A stretch of DNA of 64,000 nucleotides from Dugong dugon (lineage: Eukaryota; Chordata; Mammalia; Sirenia; Dugongidae): contig CM057466.1 in the NCBI GenBank assembly GCA_030035585.1, positions 114,838,182 through 114,902,181 of the forward strand, given 5' to 3'. Each line of letters starts with the position of its first letter. Position 1 is the first letter of the stretch. Below the pieces are notes generated by a model. It saw nothing but the letters and a program-made list of their open reading frames with translations, was not told the origin of the DNA and did no database searches. Positions 22,936 to 34,914 of this stretch are shown here, piece by piece. Both the position numbers and the translations under genes were made by a program.

Positions 22936-23621
22936 ATAGAGAGAGAGACACCTACAGAGTGGATATTCTGTACATGCTGTCCAATAACCTGACTTTTCCA
23001 TTCAACAATGTATCTTGAATATCTTTCCACATTAATAAGCACGCTATAATTTCTTTGCAGAAATCCCCTATTGCTGGCTATTTAGGTTTTGCTTTGTTTT
23101 ATCTTTCTAATTCTCACCTACTTTAAAGAGCGCTACATGTGTGATAACAGACTTTCCTATTTTGTATTTGGATACACATCTCTGCATTTGTCTGATTATC
23201 TTCCATGGATACCTTTCCAGATGTTGAATAGCTGGGTTCATGTTTAGCAAACTTCAAAGCTTTGCATACGAGTTCCCAAATCATCCTCCCAAAAACTTGC
23301 AACTTTTACTCTACCGACAGCAGAGACCAGAGTGAGAGAGAAAAGCAAACGGCCTGTTTTCTTAAGAGAGGCCCACGCAAAGCCCTGTGAGTGCAGCAGG
23401 TAATGCTGATATCTTCCAGAGATTGACATTTAGTTGGGGCTTAGCAGAAGTCTAAAGAACAGCAGGGGCAAGAATTTTCATGTGGAGGGAGCAAAGTTAG
23501 AGAACCAAATAAAGTGAGCTGAAATTGTTTGTAAAGTTAATTATCTGAGCCATTTGATAGCTGCCTCATGCCATATTGGGCAAAGAGTGAACGTTTGCGA
23601 AATTACAATGACTAACAATAA
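22936..23621. other. Unique sequence, no gene recognised
   Basis: The part at about 22990-23230 (AATATCTTTCCACATTAATA and neighbours) may be old LINE sequence, but this is not decisive. No gene signal was found. Confidence 0.45.
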
Positions 23622-23833
23622 GGAGCCGTGGTGATGCAGCAGTTAAGCACTTGGCTGCTAACCAAAAGATCGGTGGTTTGAACCCACCAGGTACTCCGTG
23701 GGAGAAAGATGTGGCGTTCTGCTTCTGTAAAGATCTACAGCCTTGGAAACCCTATGGGCAGTTCTACTCTGTCCTTTAGGGTTGCTATGAGTTGGAATCA
23801 ACTTAAAGGCAATAAATTTGGTTTTTGGTTTTA
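23622..23833 (+). repeat. AfroSINE, long form
   Basis: Head GGAGCCGTGGTGATGCAGC, B-box GTGGTTTGAACCCACCAGG, GGGAGAAAGATGTGGCGTTC, and tail ATGAGTTGGAATCAACTTAA followed by a T-rich end. Confidence 0.93.
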
Positions 23834-24250
23834 ACAACCTGGATCACGGTCTCCAGGTTTAATTGGTTATGAAATATACTCATATACTCAGAGGAAACCA
23901 GGAGACGTGAATATCCAGAGTAATTGAATGAGTTGAAGTACAGTCAGATCTTCATTTCATCATGCTTATTTTACCAGAACCTGTTCCTTGGTTTTTGCTA
24001 AGTTCTGAGTAAATTGAAATTTAAGGACTATAAAGGGTCACTATGAGTCAAAAGCTAAAATGCTGTTTATTAGAAAAGACACAAATGGTTTATATTAACA
24101 AGGTTTCCAAAGCGTATTTAACTCTCAGTTTTCTATGGTTTCATCATGTACTTGTGAAATGATGGTTTCTGAACAAATATTAAGACGTATTTTTAGCAAT
24201 TGTGCTCCACACAACCACCCCCCCGCAAATAGTTTTATACCTTAAGCATG
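23834..24250. other. Unique sequence, no gene recognised
   Basis: A 20-bp SINE-like scrap (GGTCACTATGAGTC) lies near 24038. Nothing else was recognised. Confidence 0.5.
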
Positions 24251-24392
24251 GACTACCCAGTGGCTTCTTGGGAGAAAGACCTGGTGATCCGCTTCTGTAA
24301 ATATTACGTCCTAGGAAACCCTATGAGGAAGTTCTCCTCTGTCAACAGGGGTCACTATGAGTTGGAATTGACACGACGGCATACAACAGCAA
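24251..24392 (+). repeat. AfroSINE, 5'-truncated
   Basis: GGGAGAAAGACCTGGTGATC to GAATTGACACGACGGCATAC, ending ACAACAGCAA. The tRNA-like head is missing. Confidence 0.88.
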
Positions 24393-25678
24393 AGATTCCT
24401 TGTTACCCTCTGAGGACTATGGGCTATATTTCCTATCCCAAACAGTCCTAGACATGGCTCTTGTAAATTATAGACAGTTTTGTTTTTTTTTTTTTTTTTT
24501 CCCTTCAGAAAGACCTCCTGTTTTTTGTCTTCGCTTTTTGTCGTTTGTTTTCTTGAGGTAGATCCTTAAAGAAATAGCAATCAGAAAGTTGCTAATTGCT
24601 TTTTTGTTTTATAGAGGCAGCTTCGATTTTGCTTTCCTCTGGCAGCAAAGTATTATTAAAAGTTGTTTGATTTGACTTTTCTTTCACTTATCTAAATGTT
24701 TCCACAAATGTTCGTTTAAGATTTCTGTTAAGTGTGCAACTTTCTTCTCCTAAAAAGTTCAAATTGAAAAAAATAAAACAGGCAACTCAGAAAGATTTTT
24801 GTTTTCACTTTTTTTTTTTTTTTTATAATAGGACTATAATTTCTATATTTCAGAGTTGGAGAAGTAATACCTTTTTTTTTTTTTTTTTTAATCTGCTAAT
24901 CAGCCTCAAAACAGAAGCTTAAAACTACCTTCACTCTTACTGCCCTTCAGTTGTTATTGAGGACGGGCTGTGATCTTCAGCTGTGTGGAGGAGAAAGTCG
25001 AATGGCTGTATTGTGACTCTACCATGCTGCGAAACCAACTCACGCGTAAATCTGCAGAGCCAACCCATGAGTTCACATATTAAACCGAGTGTTATAAAAC
25101 TGCAACAGAAGAACACACTCGCCACACTGATTTATTGTACTTTCATGGAGATTTGCTTTATCCATTATAAAAATGCCACATAAAACACATTGATGATTAG
25201 TATTATGGTGAATTTAAGAGAGGAAATTTTATGCCCTGGAAATTGAGTAGCTTCCTTAAAAAGTAATTGAAAAGTTCATAAAGCTTCCCTCCATCTATCT
25301 TGAGTCCCTCTACTTGTTTTAATAATTCTGGTGCTTTACATATTCTGTCCCTAGCTTTATAAGAACTGCTGCTTCGCTGAGTCTCCTGGTTTTGCTTTTG
25401 CTCCTGAGTCCGTAAACTATGATGTATATGTCTCTCTCTCTGAGTAACGTTATTACTTGATGCCGTGGCCCACTGAACCCTTTGAATGTAATTGTTTTAA
25501 CACCATGAAAGGAAGTAATGCATAAAATTAATCCTTAGCGGACATCTCTGCTTGCAAACAAACGAACACTCAGCGCAGAACGCACCCGTCCCCAGAAATG
25601 ACAAAGAAAATGAAAATATCTACCAAGAGCTGAGACAGTGTGGTAGCTGTATTTCCATTATTTTAGACTTCCACATAA
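24393..25678. other. T-run-rich unique sequence
   Basis: Three long T runs lie near 24480-24500, 24810-24825 and 24871-24890. No gene or identifiable repeat was found. Confidence 0.5.
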
Positions 25679-25775
25679 TGAGAGAGGAGAAGGAGGAAGA
25701 GGACGAGGAAGAAGAGGAGGAAAGGAGGGGGAGAAAGAGGAAAAGGAGAAGGAAAGAAGAAAGAAAAAGCCAAGT
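25679..25775. repeat. Polypurine (GAGGAA)n tract
   Basis: About 95 bases of nearly uninterrupted purine on the plus strand. The Glu/Lys/Arg-rich open frame through it is a compositional artefact. Confidence 0.9.
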
Positions 25776-27002
25776 ACACAAAAAAAAATTTCAAAATATA
25801 ATTTTAAAATGTCCCCTCCTTTTCACATTGCCAACTTGCTTAGGAAATATTTGTTTTGTTCAAAGAAAATAGTTATACAATTGAACCCCAATTTTCTAAT
25901 TTTCCAATAGCAAAGAGCAATGAAGTGAGTCTACACTGAGGCACTCCTTCTCTTTATTAAGCTGTGGGGACTGTAGGGACAATAACTGTGGCACCTTTAT
26001 AGACAGGAAGAGCTCTTTAAAGCTACAGTCTCTACTTTACAATTGACTGGTTTCGGTGGGGCGCTCGTCCCCCTGTTGAGAGGATGGAATCTCTGTTCTC
26101 AGCGTCATAGGTCTCATGATGCCCTGGAGTCTTCCCATGAGATGATGATTTTAAGTGTTATAGAAATTGGTATCAGTTGGTTTTATTTTTAGTTAATCCT
26201 TCCCCTTCCAGGGATTATCTATAATCCTATTAATTTTATACAGCTATCCTTCTGGGAGAAAGCTGAACCAGACTAAAAAGTTGAACTTGATAATATTTTC
26301 AACCTTGTTACCAATCTCAGGCAACAATTAAAATCAATCTCTACAAGGAGGTTGAGTCTCTCCTGATGATCTACGTGGAATCAGATTCCATCACTGTCCA
26401 GCAGGAGCAAATAAACGTCAGGAAATCAAGGCTACCTGCACAGCGATATCAGCAGGTAGGAACTCAGTCTTCAGTTAGTTTACATGAGTTAGACCTAAGG
26501 ACTTTCAGATATCATCCTATTAGCGCTGGGGAAGGGGGAGGCTGAAGAATGAACAGGGAATGACCCTGCACCTTGGACTGATCTCTTGGGTGGTGTCCAG
26601 GGGGTGGACTGGAAAAGGAGGGTGTAGAGGCGAGGAGACCAGTTAGGACGCTGATATCTGGGTCCATGCAATGCCCTTTCCCAAAGGGCCTCCCCCGTCT
26701 ACACTGACGCACACGCCCTAATTCTCGCCTTTGCTTCCTGATAAGAAATTCTCCAAAAATGTAGCTCTAGCCATTTCCTTTCTAATCATTCCTCTCTAAA
26801 CTTTGGAATCTTATTTCCAATTCACTGAAACTGGCTTCAGTTGAGTCTGATGGCCTCTCTGATGTTCACTCTGCATAATCTATCTGGCCATTTCCTGGTT
26901 ACTGAAATGCGGCTCTGCTCTAGACCCCACTGCAGCACACACAAGCCCAGGTCTCACCCAGGAGGAGTGCGGCTTCGTGGAGGCCAAGTCAGATGACGTG
27001 GG
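25776..27002. other. Unique sequence, no gene recognised
   Basis: No repeat or coding signature was recognised. Confidence 0.5.
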
Positions 27003-27455
27003 CGTGTTATGGAGACTTGGTTTCCACCGTAGTCAAATGAGAATACAGAAAGGATTAAATGAGGCCTCACACACATGCATGCACACACACATACACATGT
27101 ACACACACATACACACAAGTACACATATGCACACATGTGCCCACACATGTACAAATGCGAATACTAAGAGGATTAAATGAGACCGTACACAAGGCATGTG
27201 CACACATGTACACACATAAAATGTGTACACATGCACACATGCATGCACACATGTACCAGTGTGAATACTGAGAGGCTTAAATGAGACTACACACACACGC
27301 CTGTGCACGCATGCACATGTGTGTGCACATATGTACAAGAGGAAATACTGAGATGATTATAGGAGACCACACATTCATGCACACACATGTATACATGTGT
27401 GCATACACGTACAGTCTGACACAGAGTAGCCACTCAGTATGTAGTTTTATTCCCC
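27003..27455 (+). repeat. MIR SINE expanded by an internal minisatellite
   Basis: The ends fit a plus-strand MIR: GGATTAAATGAGG near 27051 is the MIR 3' half, and CAGAGTAGCCACTCAGTATG near 27423 is the MIR terminus. Between them a GAATAC..GAGGATTAAATGAGAC block followed by CACATG-rich DNA is repeated about four times, starting near 27043, 27161, 27264 and 27343. Open frames on both strands here are artefacts of the repeat. Confidence 0.75.
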
Positions 27456-28021
27456 TTCACTTACTGAGATTAATGAACAAGCTAAACACTTTGGTTCTGA
27501 GATGCTACAGCCAGTCCTTAACTGAGTTTTCATTGGTCTGTAGCTAAATTCAATATGTAAGAACAAAACAATTTTTTTACTGTTATTTGTCTTTTTTTTT
27601 AATGATAGTAGATCATATTTTTGTGTTCTGGGTATGTTTACTGTTTTTAATTGGAAAGATAAATAAAGTTTCTGAACCTATATCAATCTTCTATTGAATT
27701 TTACTTGCTCATGAAATCAAAAAAAAAAAAAAAAAAAAGGGAAAGTGTAGAAGAAAGCTGCTGAATTTCTGGATCCCCAGTAATTTGCTATCTCCTTAGG
27801 TACTTTTGGAAGCTGGTTTGATTCATTTAGGATACATAAATAACCTCAGGAAAATTGGGAGTTCAATTAATCTAAAGTTCGGAAATATTTACATTTACAT
27901 GTAGCCGCTACCACTACTTCTCTCTCAATGGTATGTTAAAACTTGAAAATGTAGCCAGAAATTGCATAAATCTTTGTAGAGATGTGTTCTTGAAATTTTT
28001 ACTTTCCAATGAAAGTAAAGA
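27456..28021. other. Unique sequence with a poly-A run
   Basis: A run of about 19 A lies near 27720. No gene or other repeat was recognised. Confidence 0.5.
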
Positions 28022-28085
28022 ATGAGCAATCAATCAATAAAAATATTTATTGACAATCTATCATGGGTCCTATACTCTATAATAA
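28022..28085 (-). repeat. L2/MIR-like 3' scrap
   Basis: CAATCAATAAAAATATTTAT followed by a weak match to the L2/MIR terminal region in reverse complement. Confidence 0.35.
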
Positions 28086-28811
28086 TTTTTTTAAATGAAA
28101 TAAAAGTAATGATTGGAGAAGGAGAGGTAGAACTGAATTCTTGTTTGCTGCATCCTGAATCATTGCTCCCCACATCTGTGCTTACTTGTTCACAGAACTC
28201 CCACATGTTCACAATTCCCATCTCAAAAGTTCTCTCTGCTGAGAACTGTTGCAATGTATTTCCTTTCACAATGTTCTCTGGGATAAAAAGAAGAAAAAAC
28301 ACCAAACATGTGGCTGCCACTTTTAGTCAATATTTCATGAAACAATCAGATCTTTTCTCAAATTCCCAGAGAACTAAAGTGAGGTCTATAGAACTGCCCA
28401 GATTCTTCCATTCCATATGTCAAATTTAGCCCTAGAAACAAGTCTGGTAGGAAACCTATAAGTCATTTCTAGGCCCTTGGAGTTGCTGTTTGTCTCCACA
28501 TCAACCTTGCCAAATGAATTATTTACTGGATGTAAATAGTGCCTCAAGGTGTCATTTGACTACTGTACTGTCAGGCTGAATTATTCGCTTCTATTTGTGA
28601 GAAACACCAAAAACCTAGTAAGCAGATGTTGTTTGCAGAGGACAAAAGAACACAGGAGAAATAGTGGGAAAGGCAAGAAGATACTTAACATATTGACAAA
28701 ACTGCAGTATTCTTTAATGTTTGGCCATTTGTGAGAAATCAGTTCATTTGATTAATCAAAAGTTACAGAGAGTTATCACACGTAAAGTAGATGCATGGCA
28801 ATTTTTAAAAG
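28086..28811. other. Unique sequence, no gene recognised
   Basis: The 135-codon plus-strand frame at 28022-28429 starts in the L2/MIR scrap and has no recognised domain. An opposed frame overlaps it. Confidence 0.45.
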
Positions 28812-29010
28812 TAATGTAACAACATAGATGTAAAGTTAGAGTATGTAACATCATAGGTGTAACACCATAGATGTAAAATTACATAGATAATGTAACACCA
28901 TAGATAATAACACCATGGATGTAAAGTTACATACATAGTGTAACACCATAGGTATAACATTATAGATGTAAAGCTATGTACTGCCAGAGATGTAACACCA
29001 ATAATGTAAA
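28812..29010. repeat. Minisatellite, units of about 18-20 bp
   Basis: About ten imperfect units on the theme GTAACACCATAGATGTAAA, with unit length drift. The minus-strand Tyr/Val/Leu-rich open frame is produced by the repeat. Confidence 0.88.
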
Positions 29011-29310
29011 TTCTTGAATTGAGTTCAATTATCTGGTATTTGCTGGTATAAACACATAGGGAATGTAACTGAGGCAAAGCTCAAATTGAGATGTATTTTG
29101 TGAAGTGTCAGATAGCACAGTTCCAGCTGATAAAATGCCAGATGACAGAGATATAACTCTAGTATACATCTAGCCTAAATGGACCTCAAGCATCCAAATT
29201 AATTTATATCAGGCACCAGGCAGGTTATAAACTGGAAAGTGAATTCAGAGCCATCACTATTGCAGTGGAAATGGCAGATGATGTTTCATGGTAGGGAAGC
29301 AGAGTTAGCT
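29011..29310. other. Unique sequence, no gene recognised
   Basis: A short spacer between the minisatellite and an old L1. Nothing was recognised. Confidence 0.5.
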
Positions 29311-31205
29311 CAAATGATCATATCAATTGATGCAGAAAATGCATTTGAAAAATCCAACATGCTCTCATGATAAAAGCTCTTAGTAAACTAGGAATGGAGA
29401 GGAGTTTCCTTAACTTAATAATTTAAAAAGAATCTACAAAATCCTAGAGCTAGCCACACACTCAGTGCTGAGACACTGTCCACTTACTGGCTAAGATCAG
29501 GACCAAGCTGAGAATGCCCTTTTCACCACTCCTACTCAACATTATGGTCGAGGTCCTAGCTACCACACTTATGCAAGAACAAAGAATAAGAAGCATAGAC
29601 CGCAAAGAAAAAAAATAAAATTATCTTTATTCAGAGATGACATGAATGTCTATCTACAAAATCCAAAGGCTATCAAAAGGAAAAAAAAAAAAAAAAACTC
29701 TAGAACTAAAAACTGAGAATATCAAGGTCAGTATACAAATCAACTGTTTTCATATATACCAGTAACAAAAAATTGGAAATCAAAACTATAAAAGCAATAC
29801 CATTTACAATAGCAAAAAACATGACATAGATACAAGTCTAAGAAAATATATACAACATCTGTATGTTAAAAACTACAAGGCACCAATGAAAGAAATCAGA
29901 GATCTAAATAAATGGAGAGATATTCTATGTTCATGGATAGGGACACTCAATATCACTAACATGTCACTTTTTCCCCAATTGCTCTATAGAGCCAATACAA
30001 TCTCACTCAAAATCTCAGCAGGTATTTTTTGGATATAAGCAAGTTTATTCTAAAATTTACATAGAAAAGCAAAAGACCTAGGATAGATAACATGATTCTG
30101 AAGAAGAACAAAGTTGGAGTATTCATATTACCTTACTATAAAACAAGTATACTAGAAACTAATCAAGACAGCATGGTTTTCACAAAAAAGTAGACACACA
30201 GATCAATGGAACAGAATAGACAGTCCAGAAACAGACCTTTACAAAGATAATCAACTGATTTTTTTACAAAGGGGCAAAGGCAATTCATTGGAAAAAGGAT
30301 AGTTTTTCAATAAATGGTGCTAGAACAATTGAGCACCTACATGCAAAAAAAAAAAAAAAAGGAACTTAGACGCAGTCCTCACATCTTACACAAAATTAAC
30401 CCAAAATTTAACTCTAAATGTAAAACACAAATTTTTAAAACTTCTCAAAAAAAATATGAGAAAATATAGACAATCTTGGGTCTGACGTTAACTTTCTAGA
30501 TACAACACCAAAAGCATGATTAATAAAAGAAAAACTTGTTAAACTGGACTTTATTAGAAAATTTAAAACTTTGGCTCTGTGAAAAACATTGTTAAGAGAA
30601 TAAAAAGACAAACCAAAATTAGGGAGGAAATATTTGCAAAATACCTGATAAAGGACTTGTATCCAAAATATACCCCCCCAAAAAATTCAACAATAATAAA
30701 AAGAATTCAAATTAAAAATGAACAGAAGATCTGAAGAAAGACCTTACCATAGAAGCTATTCAGATGGCAAATAAGCATATGAAAAGATGCACAACATCAT
30801 TTTTCATTAGGGAAATGCAAATTTAAACAAAATGTAGATATTACTACACATCTGTTAGAAAAGAAAATCAAAACCACTGACAATAACAACTGCTGGTGAG
30901 AATATGGAGCAAAAGGAACTCTCATTGCAGTTGGAATGCAAAATGGTGCAGCCACTTTGGAAGACAGTTCGGTAGTTTCTTGCAAAGCTAAGTATAGACT
31001 TACAATATGATGCAGCAATCATGCTTCTAGGTATTTACCCAACTGGTTTGAAAAGTTATGTCCACACAAAAAACCACAAACAAGTGTTTATATCAGCTTT
31101 ATTCATAACTGTCAAAAACTGGAAACAACCAAAACGTGCTTCAGTAAGTGAATGGATAAACAAACTGTGGTACAGCCATGCAATGAAGTATTATTTGGCG
31201 ATAAA

Positions 31206-31326
31206 TGTTCTGGTATCAGATAGAGGTGGCGGTTTCACGACCTTGTAAAGATGCTAAGAACCACTGAATTATACAATTTAAAAGATAAATTTTTGATAGT
31301 TGAATTGTATTTCATTTAAAAAAAAA
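31206..31326 (+). repeat. L1 3'-end insertion inside the old L1 (121 bp)
   Basis: It contains TGTTCTGGTATCAGATAGAG, AACCACTGAATTATACAATT and a final A-run, the last part of another L1 3' UTR. It interrupts ORF2 of the host L1 between TTATTTGGCGATAAA and GAATGAGCTATCAAGCC, which are adjacent in an intact L1. Confidence 0.75.
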
Positions 31327-31481
31327 GAATGAGCTATCAAGCCACACAAAGACATAGATGAATCTTAAATGCATATTGCTAAGTGAAAGATTCCAGTCTG
31401 AAAAAGCAACATATAATTTGATTCCATTTATATGACATTCTGGAAAGGGCAAAGCTATAGAGACAATAAAGGAGGAGCCCT

Positions 31482-31493
31482 TATGTGGAGTGG
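31482..31493 (+). promoter_or_regulatory. AfroSINE polymerase III A-box-like site
   Basis: TATGTGGAGTGG near the SINE start corresponds to the A box of the tRNA-derived internal promoter but is degenerate. Whether it is active is unknown. Confidence 0.5.
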
Positions 31494-31525
31494 TTAAGCA
31501 CTTGGCTGCTAACCAAAAGGCTGGT

Positions 31526-31536
31526 GGTTCGAATCC
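31526..31536 (+). promoter_or_regulatory. AfroSINE polymerase III B-box
   Basis: GGTTCGAATCC is a perfect B box. It sits in a hairpin of a 5-bp stem (GGTGG/CCACC) and a 7-base loop, like a tRNA T arm. It is the best-preserved internal promoter element in the window. Confidence 0.75.
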
Positions 31537-31763
31537 ACCAGCCGCTCCACGAGAGAAAGATGTGGCAGTCTGCTTCTGGAAAGATTACAGCTTTGGGAAC
31601 ACTGTGGGGCAGATCTACTCTGTCCTGTAGGGTTTCTATGAATTGGAATCTACTCAGTGGCAGGGGGTTTGGTTTTACAGAGACAATAAACAAATTAGGA
31701 GTTTCCAGGGGAAGGCGGAGGTGAAGCACAAGGAACTTCTACGGCAATAAAAGTGCTCTTTGG

Positions 31764-31935
31764 TGAGTACATGACAGTGCATTTGCCAAAACCCATAGAA
31801 CTTTACAGGACAAAGAGTTAACCTTAATGCATGAAAAATCATCTAAGGATGAGTACATTACAGTGCATTTGCCAAAACCCATAGAACTTTACAGGACAAA
31901 GAGTTGACCTTAATACCTTCAAAATCATTTAGGAG
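31764..31935. repeat. Tandem duplication, 86-bp unit, in the L1 3' UTR
   Basis: Two adjacent copies start TGAGTACATGACAGTGC (31764) and TGAGTACATTACAGTGC (31850). The block GCCAAAACCCATAGAACTTT is identical in both. Differences are few, so the duplication postdates the L1. Confidence 0.93.
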
Positions 31936-32178
31936 GTCGGGATCCCAGGATGAAATGCAGAATGTGACAAAACCATGGAACTGTATCATGAATGAACAAA
32001 ATAACTTGATGAAGGAGGTGCAGGTGGGGGGAGAGGTACTGACCTAAGTACTTTAGAAATGAGTGGGGTCTGTAAGACTGAAGGCAGAAGGAACTGCACA
32101 TAAGGACTGTACTCTAACTGATAATGTTGTTTCCAACAGAGGTTCAGGTTAATAATTGTGAACCATTATAAATGCATA

Positions 32179-32378
32179 GGAGCCCTTCTGACACAGTGGT
32201 TAAGAACTTAGCTGCTAACCAAAGCGTCAGCGGTTCGAACTCACCAGCTGCTCCAAGGTAGAAAGATGTGGCTGTCTGCTTCCATAAAGATTACAACCTT
32301 GGGAACCCTACAGGGCAGCTCTACTCAGTCCTATAGGGTCACTATGAGTTGGAATCGACTCAACAGCAATGCGTTTAT
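32179..32378 (+). repeat. AfroSINE, long form, inserted in the L1 3' UTR
   Basis: Head GGAGCCCTTCTGACACAGTG, B-box GCGGTTCGAACTCACCAGC, tail GAGTTGGAATCGACTCAAC. Confidence 0.94.
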
Positions 32379-33508
32379 ACACACATAGAGGAACTGAATG
32401 ATAAAGTATGTGGACGATGGATGGTGGGAGCCAGGTGTCTCACTCTTGCAGTTGGGAGTTCCGGGAAGGAAGGCTAGGATGATCCATGTGGTACTAGATG
32501 AAAATCAGAGCCATCAATATAAAATCATGTGTAGCTTACTATTGACACAGGTAGATACATTTAGAAATATTTGCAGATACTTGTTTATACATAGGTTAGT
32601 ATAGGTGAGATGAACACATGTATCTCTCTGCTCTGTCAGTGGTGAGGGTAGAAGCAACACCCCAGTAGCAACTATGCCACCTGGCTCCTAGATCTTGGAT
32701 TCTAATTCCATTCTCCAATTAAAAAGAGCCAGGATTCTTTGGAGAAATGGCAGATTCTAAAGACTGTGGAAGAAATATACAAGACGACCTAGAATATCCT
32801 GTAGTGAAGAAAGTGAAGAAGTGTTCATCAAACAACAACAACAAAAAGATAATGATGATGGGGTCATGACAAAGATGGAAAAATTTGAGCAAGAAAATAA
32901 ATAAAACAGTATTTAATTATAATCCAAAATATAAAATAATTATCTATGAGTCCATACAGATATAAATAAATGATTGAATAAATAAATAGGTAAGTAGATA
33001 AATCAATGGAGGAGAATATACAAATCTCCCATGCAGACAAATCCAAATAATTGATGTGTATCCTCCATCCTAACGGAGGTGGAACTCTCCACTTCTTAAG
33101 TGTGGGCTGTGCACAGTGACTTCCTTCTGAAGAGGGCAGTATGGAAATGGGGGAAAGTAACTCCACAGCACAGAAACCTGACAAACATTGTGTCAGCCAG
33201 GTAATGGAGGTCAACATCATCAGTGATGTTATGTTGCTAGCTTGTACCCTTGATGTGATGTGATGAGAACTATACTTTACCTCTGTCATCTTTACCTCTC
33301 TTTCCTCCTGTCGCCTGAGAAATGGACACAGCCAAGGGAAGGCTAAGGGGACCCAATGACTAAATGTCATGTGATGTCCTGATGGGAGCCTGGGACAGAG
33401 GGAACATTAGGTTAAAATTAAGGAGGTCTGAATAAACTAAGGACTTTCGTTACTAATAATGTACCAATATGGCTGCATTAATTTTGATGAATGTACCATA
33501 CTAATATG

Positions 33509-33709
33509 TTGTTATTATTGGGTGCTGTCAAGTCAATTTTCCACTCATAGTGATACCATGTGACAGAGTAGAACTGCCCCATAGGGTTTTCTTGTAATCT
33601 TTGTGGGAGCAGATCGCCAAGTCTTTTTCCTGAAGAGCCGATGAGTGAGTTCAAACAGCCAACCTTTCGGTTAGCAGCTGAGCACTTGAACTTTATGCCA
33701 CCAGCCACC
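33509..33709 (-). repeat. AfroSINE, long form, inserted in the L1 3' end
   Basis: Reverse complement. The left end TTGTTATTATTGGGTGCTGT resembles the RTE tail, followed by GCCCCATAGGGTTTTC and the head complement GCCACCAGCCACC. Confidence 0.93.
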
Positions 33710-33840
33710 TTATTATAATAATGTAAGATGTTAGTAAGAGGGGAAGCTGGGGGTGGGGTAGATGGGAGCGCTAGATCTTCAAATTTATTTCTGTAAATCT
33801 AGAAGTATTCTAAAATTAAAAGTTTATTTAAAAAATTATT

Positions 33841-34705
33841 ACGCAATGAGCCTATGAGAGAAACACTGAAATGAACACAGTAATAGAAAAATACGCGAAG
33901 AGAGGTTTAAGGATGAGAGGAAGATTTGTGAATTTTCTGCTTAACTAGTTAATTTTTTTTAATAGAAAGGTAAAAAAAAAAATTAAAGATAAAAAGAATT
34001 AAAAGCAATTCTCATGACAAAACTTCATACTTTTTTTTTCATTTAAGTAAATATCACTTTTAATGTATTTTTAGATAATGGGCAATAATTATGCCTTGAG
34101 ACCAAAAATGTCTTATTATTTAGGTTCCAGAAGTTCCTAAAGAGAAATAGAAGATTAAAAATTTCCTCAAAATAGGCTTCAGTTGAGACTGATTTGCAAA
34201 CTGGAGTCAGCAAAGTCAGGAAAACCACATGGGTGACGTTTGAATTGCCTTTAATACCTGTCCCACAAGAATAAACCTTAAAATCTACGTGAATTTTAGA
34301 ACTTCCCCAGCGACATTTTTGTTGCTGGGTCCTGAGGAGATAGCAGGGTTTCTGCTTACAGATTGGTCTTTTCTTATTGAGAAACTCTCTTGTTTATTGA
34401 GAAAGAACAAAAAATTCCATTTAAATTAGCAATGCTTTAATTTTACAATGTCATGAAAGGTTAAGAAAAAAAAAATGAAAGCAGATTGTAATTCTGTTCC
34501 AAACATACATCCCTATGAGAGCCTCTCGAATAAATACAATTTATCTTACACAAGCTCTTCCACATTGTCTTCCAACTGTAATTAAAATCTGTAATTGTTT
34601 CGGTATATACTGTTCCTTTCCAAACTAGCATCATTTAAACAGGCCAGGTTTTGCACTATTCCCGATCATACAGAAAAGAATATTAATTCATATAAGTCAC
34701 TGATA
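33841..34705. other. AT-rich unique sequence, no gene recognised
   Basis: No repeat or coding signature was recognised. Confidence 0.5.
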
Positions 34706-34914
34706 GAGTCCCTGGGTGGTGCAATTAAAGCTCTTAGCTGCTAATTGAAAGGTTGGAGGTTTGAATCTACCCAAAGGCAGCTCGGAAGAAAGGCCTGGAG
34801 ATCTACTTCAGAAAAATCAGCCATTGAAAACCCTGTGGAGCACAGGTCTCCTGACACACATGGAGTCCCCATGTGTCAGAGTCGACTGCATGGCAACTGG
34901 TTTGGCTTTTGTTT
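34706..34914 (+). repeat. AfroSINE, second subfamily
   Basis: GAGTCCCTGGGTGGTGCAAT head, GAGGTTTGAATCTACCC B-box region, AAAATCAGCCATTGAAAACC and tail AGAGTCGACTGCATGGCAAC. Confidence 0.94.

Larger units (their letters stand above)
31471..31678 (+). repeat. AfroSINE, long form, inserted in the L1 3' region
   Basis: Intact head with polymerase III-type boxes and tail GGGTTTCTATGAATTGGAA. Flanked by a perfect 12-bp duplication agagacaataaa at 31459-31470 and 31679-31690. The anticodon-loop position of the tRNA-like head reads CTGCTAA (GCT, serine-like). Confidence 0.96.
29311..33840 (+). repeat. Old L1 (L1M-type), 5'-truncated, carrying four later insertions
   Basis: The element begins in the reverse-transcriptase part of ORF2 (CAATTGATGCAGAAAATGC near 29325, motif A region) and runs through the rest of ORF2. 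The long 3' UTR ends CTAAAATTAAAAGTTTATTT near 33815. Stops and frameshifts leave no frame above about 80 codons in ORF2, so it is dead. It is interrupted by SINEs at 31471, 32179 and 33509, and by another L1's 3' end at 31206-31326, and it contains an 86-bp tandem duplication at 31764-31935. The long minus-strand frame at 32864-33370 lies antisense to the 3' UTR and is not a gene. Confidence 0.85.

Noticed and set aside
25552..25872. 106-codon frame with an acidic/basic stretch
   Set aside because: The charged stretch is the translation of a polypurine microsatellite.
31471..31550. Possible tRNA gene (B box, T-arm hairpin, serine-like anticodon position)
   Set aside because: It is the head of an AfroSINE with target duplications. 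The acceptor and D arms do not fold properly and the sequence continues into the SINE body.
32864..33370. 168-codon minus-strand frame
   Set aside because: It is antisense to the 3' UTR of an old L1.
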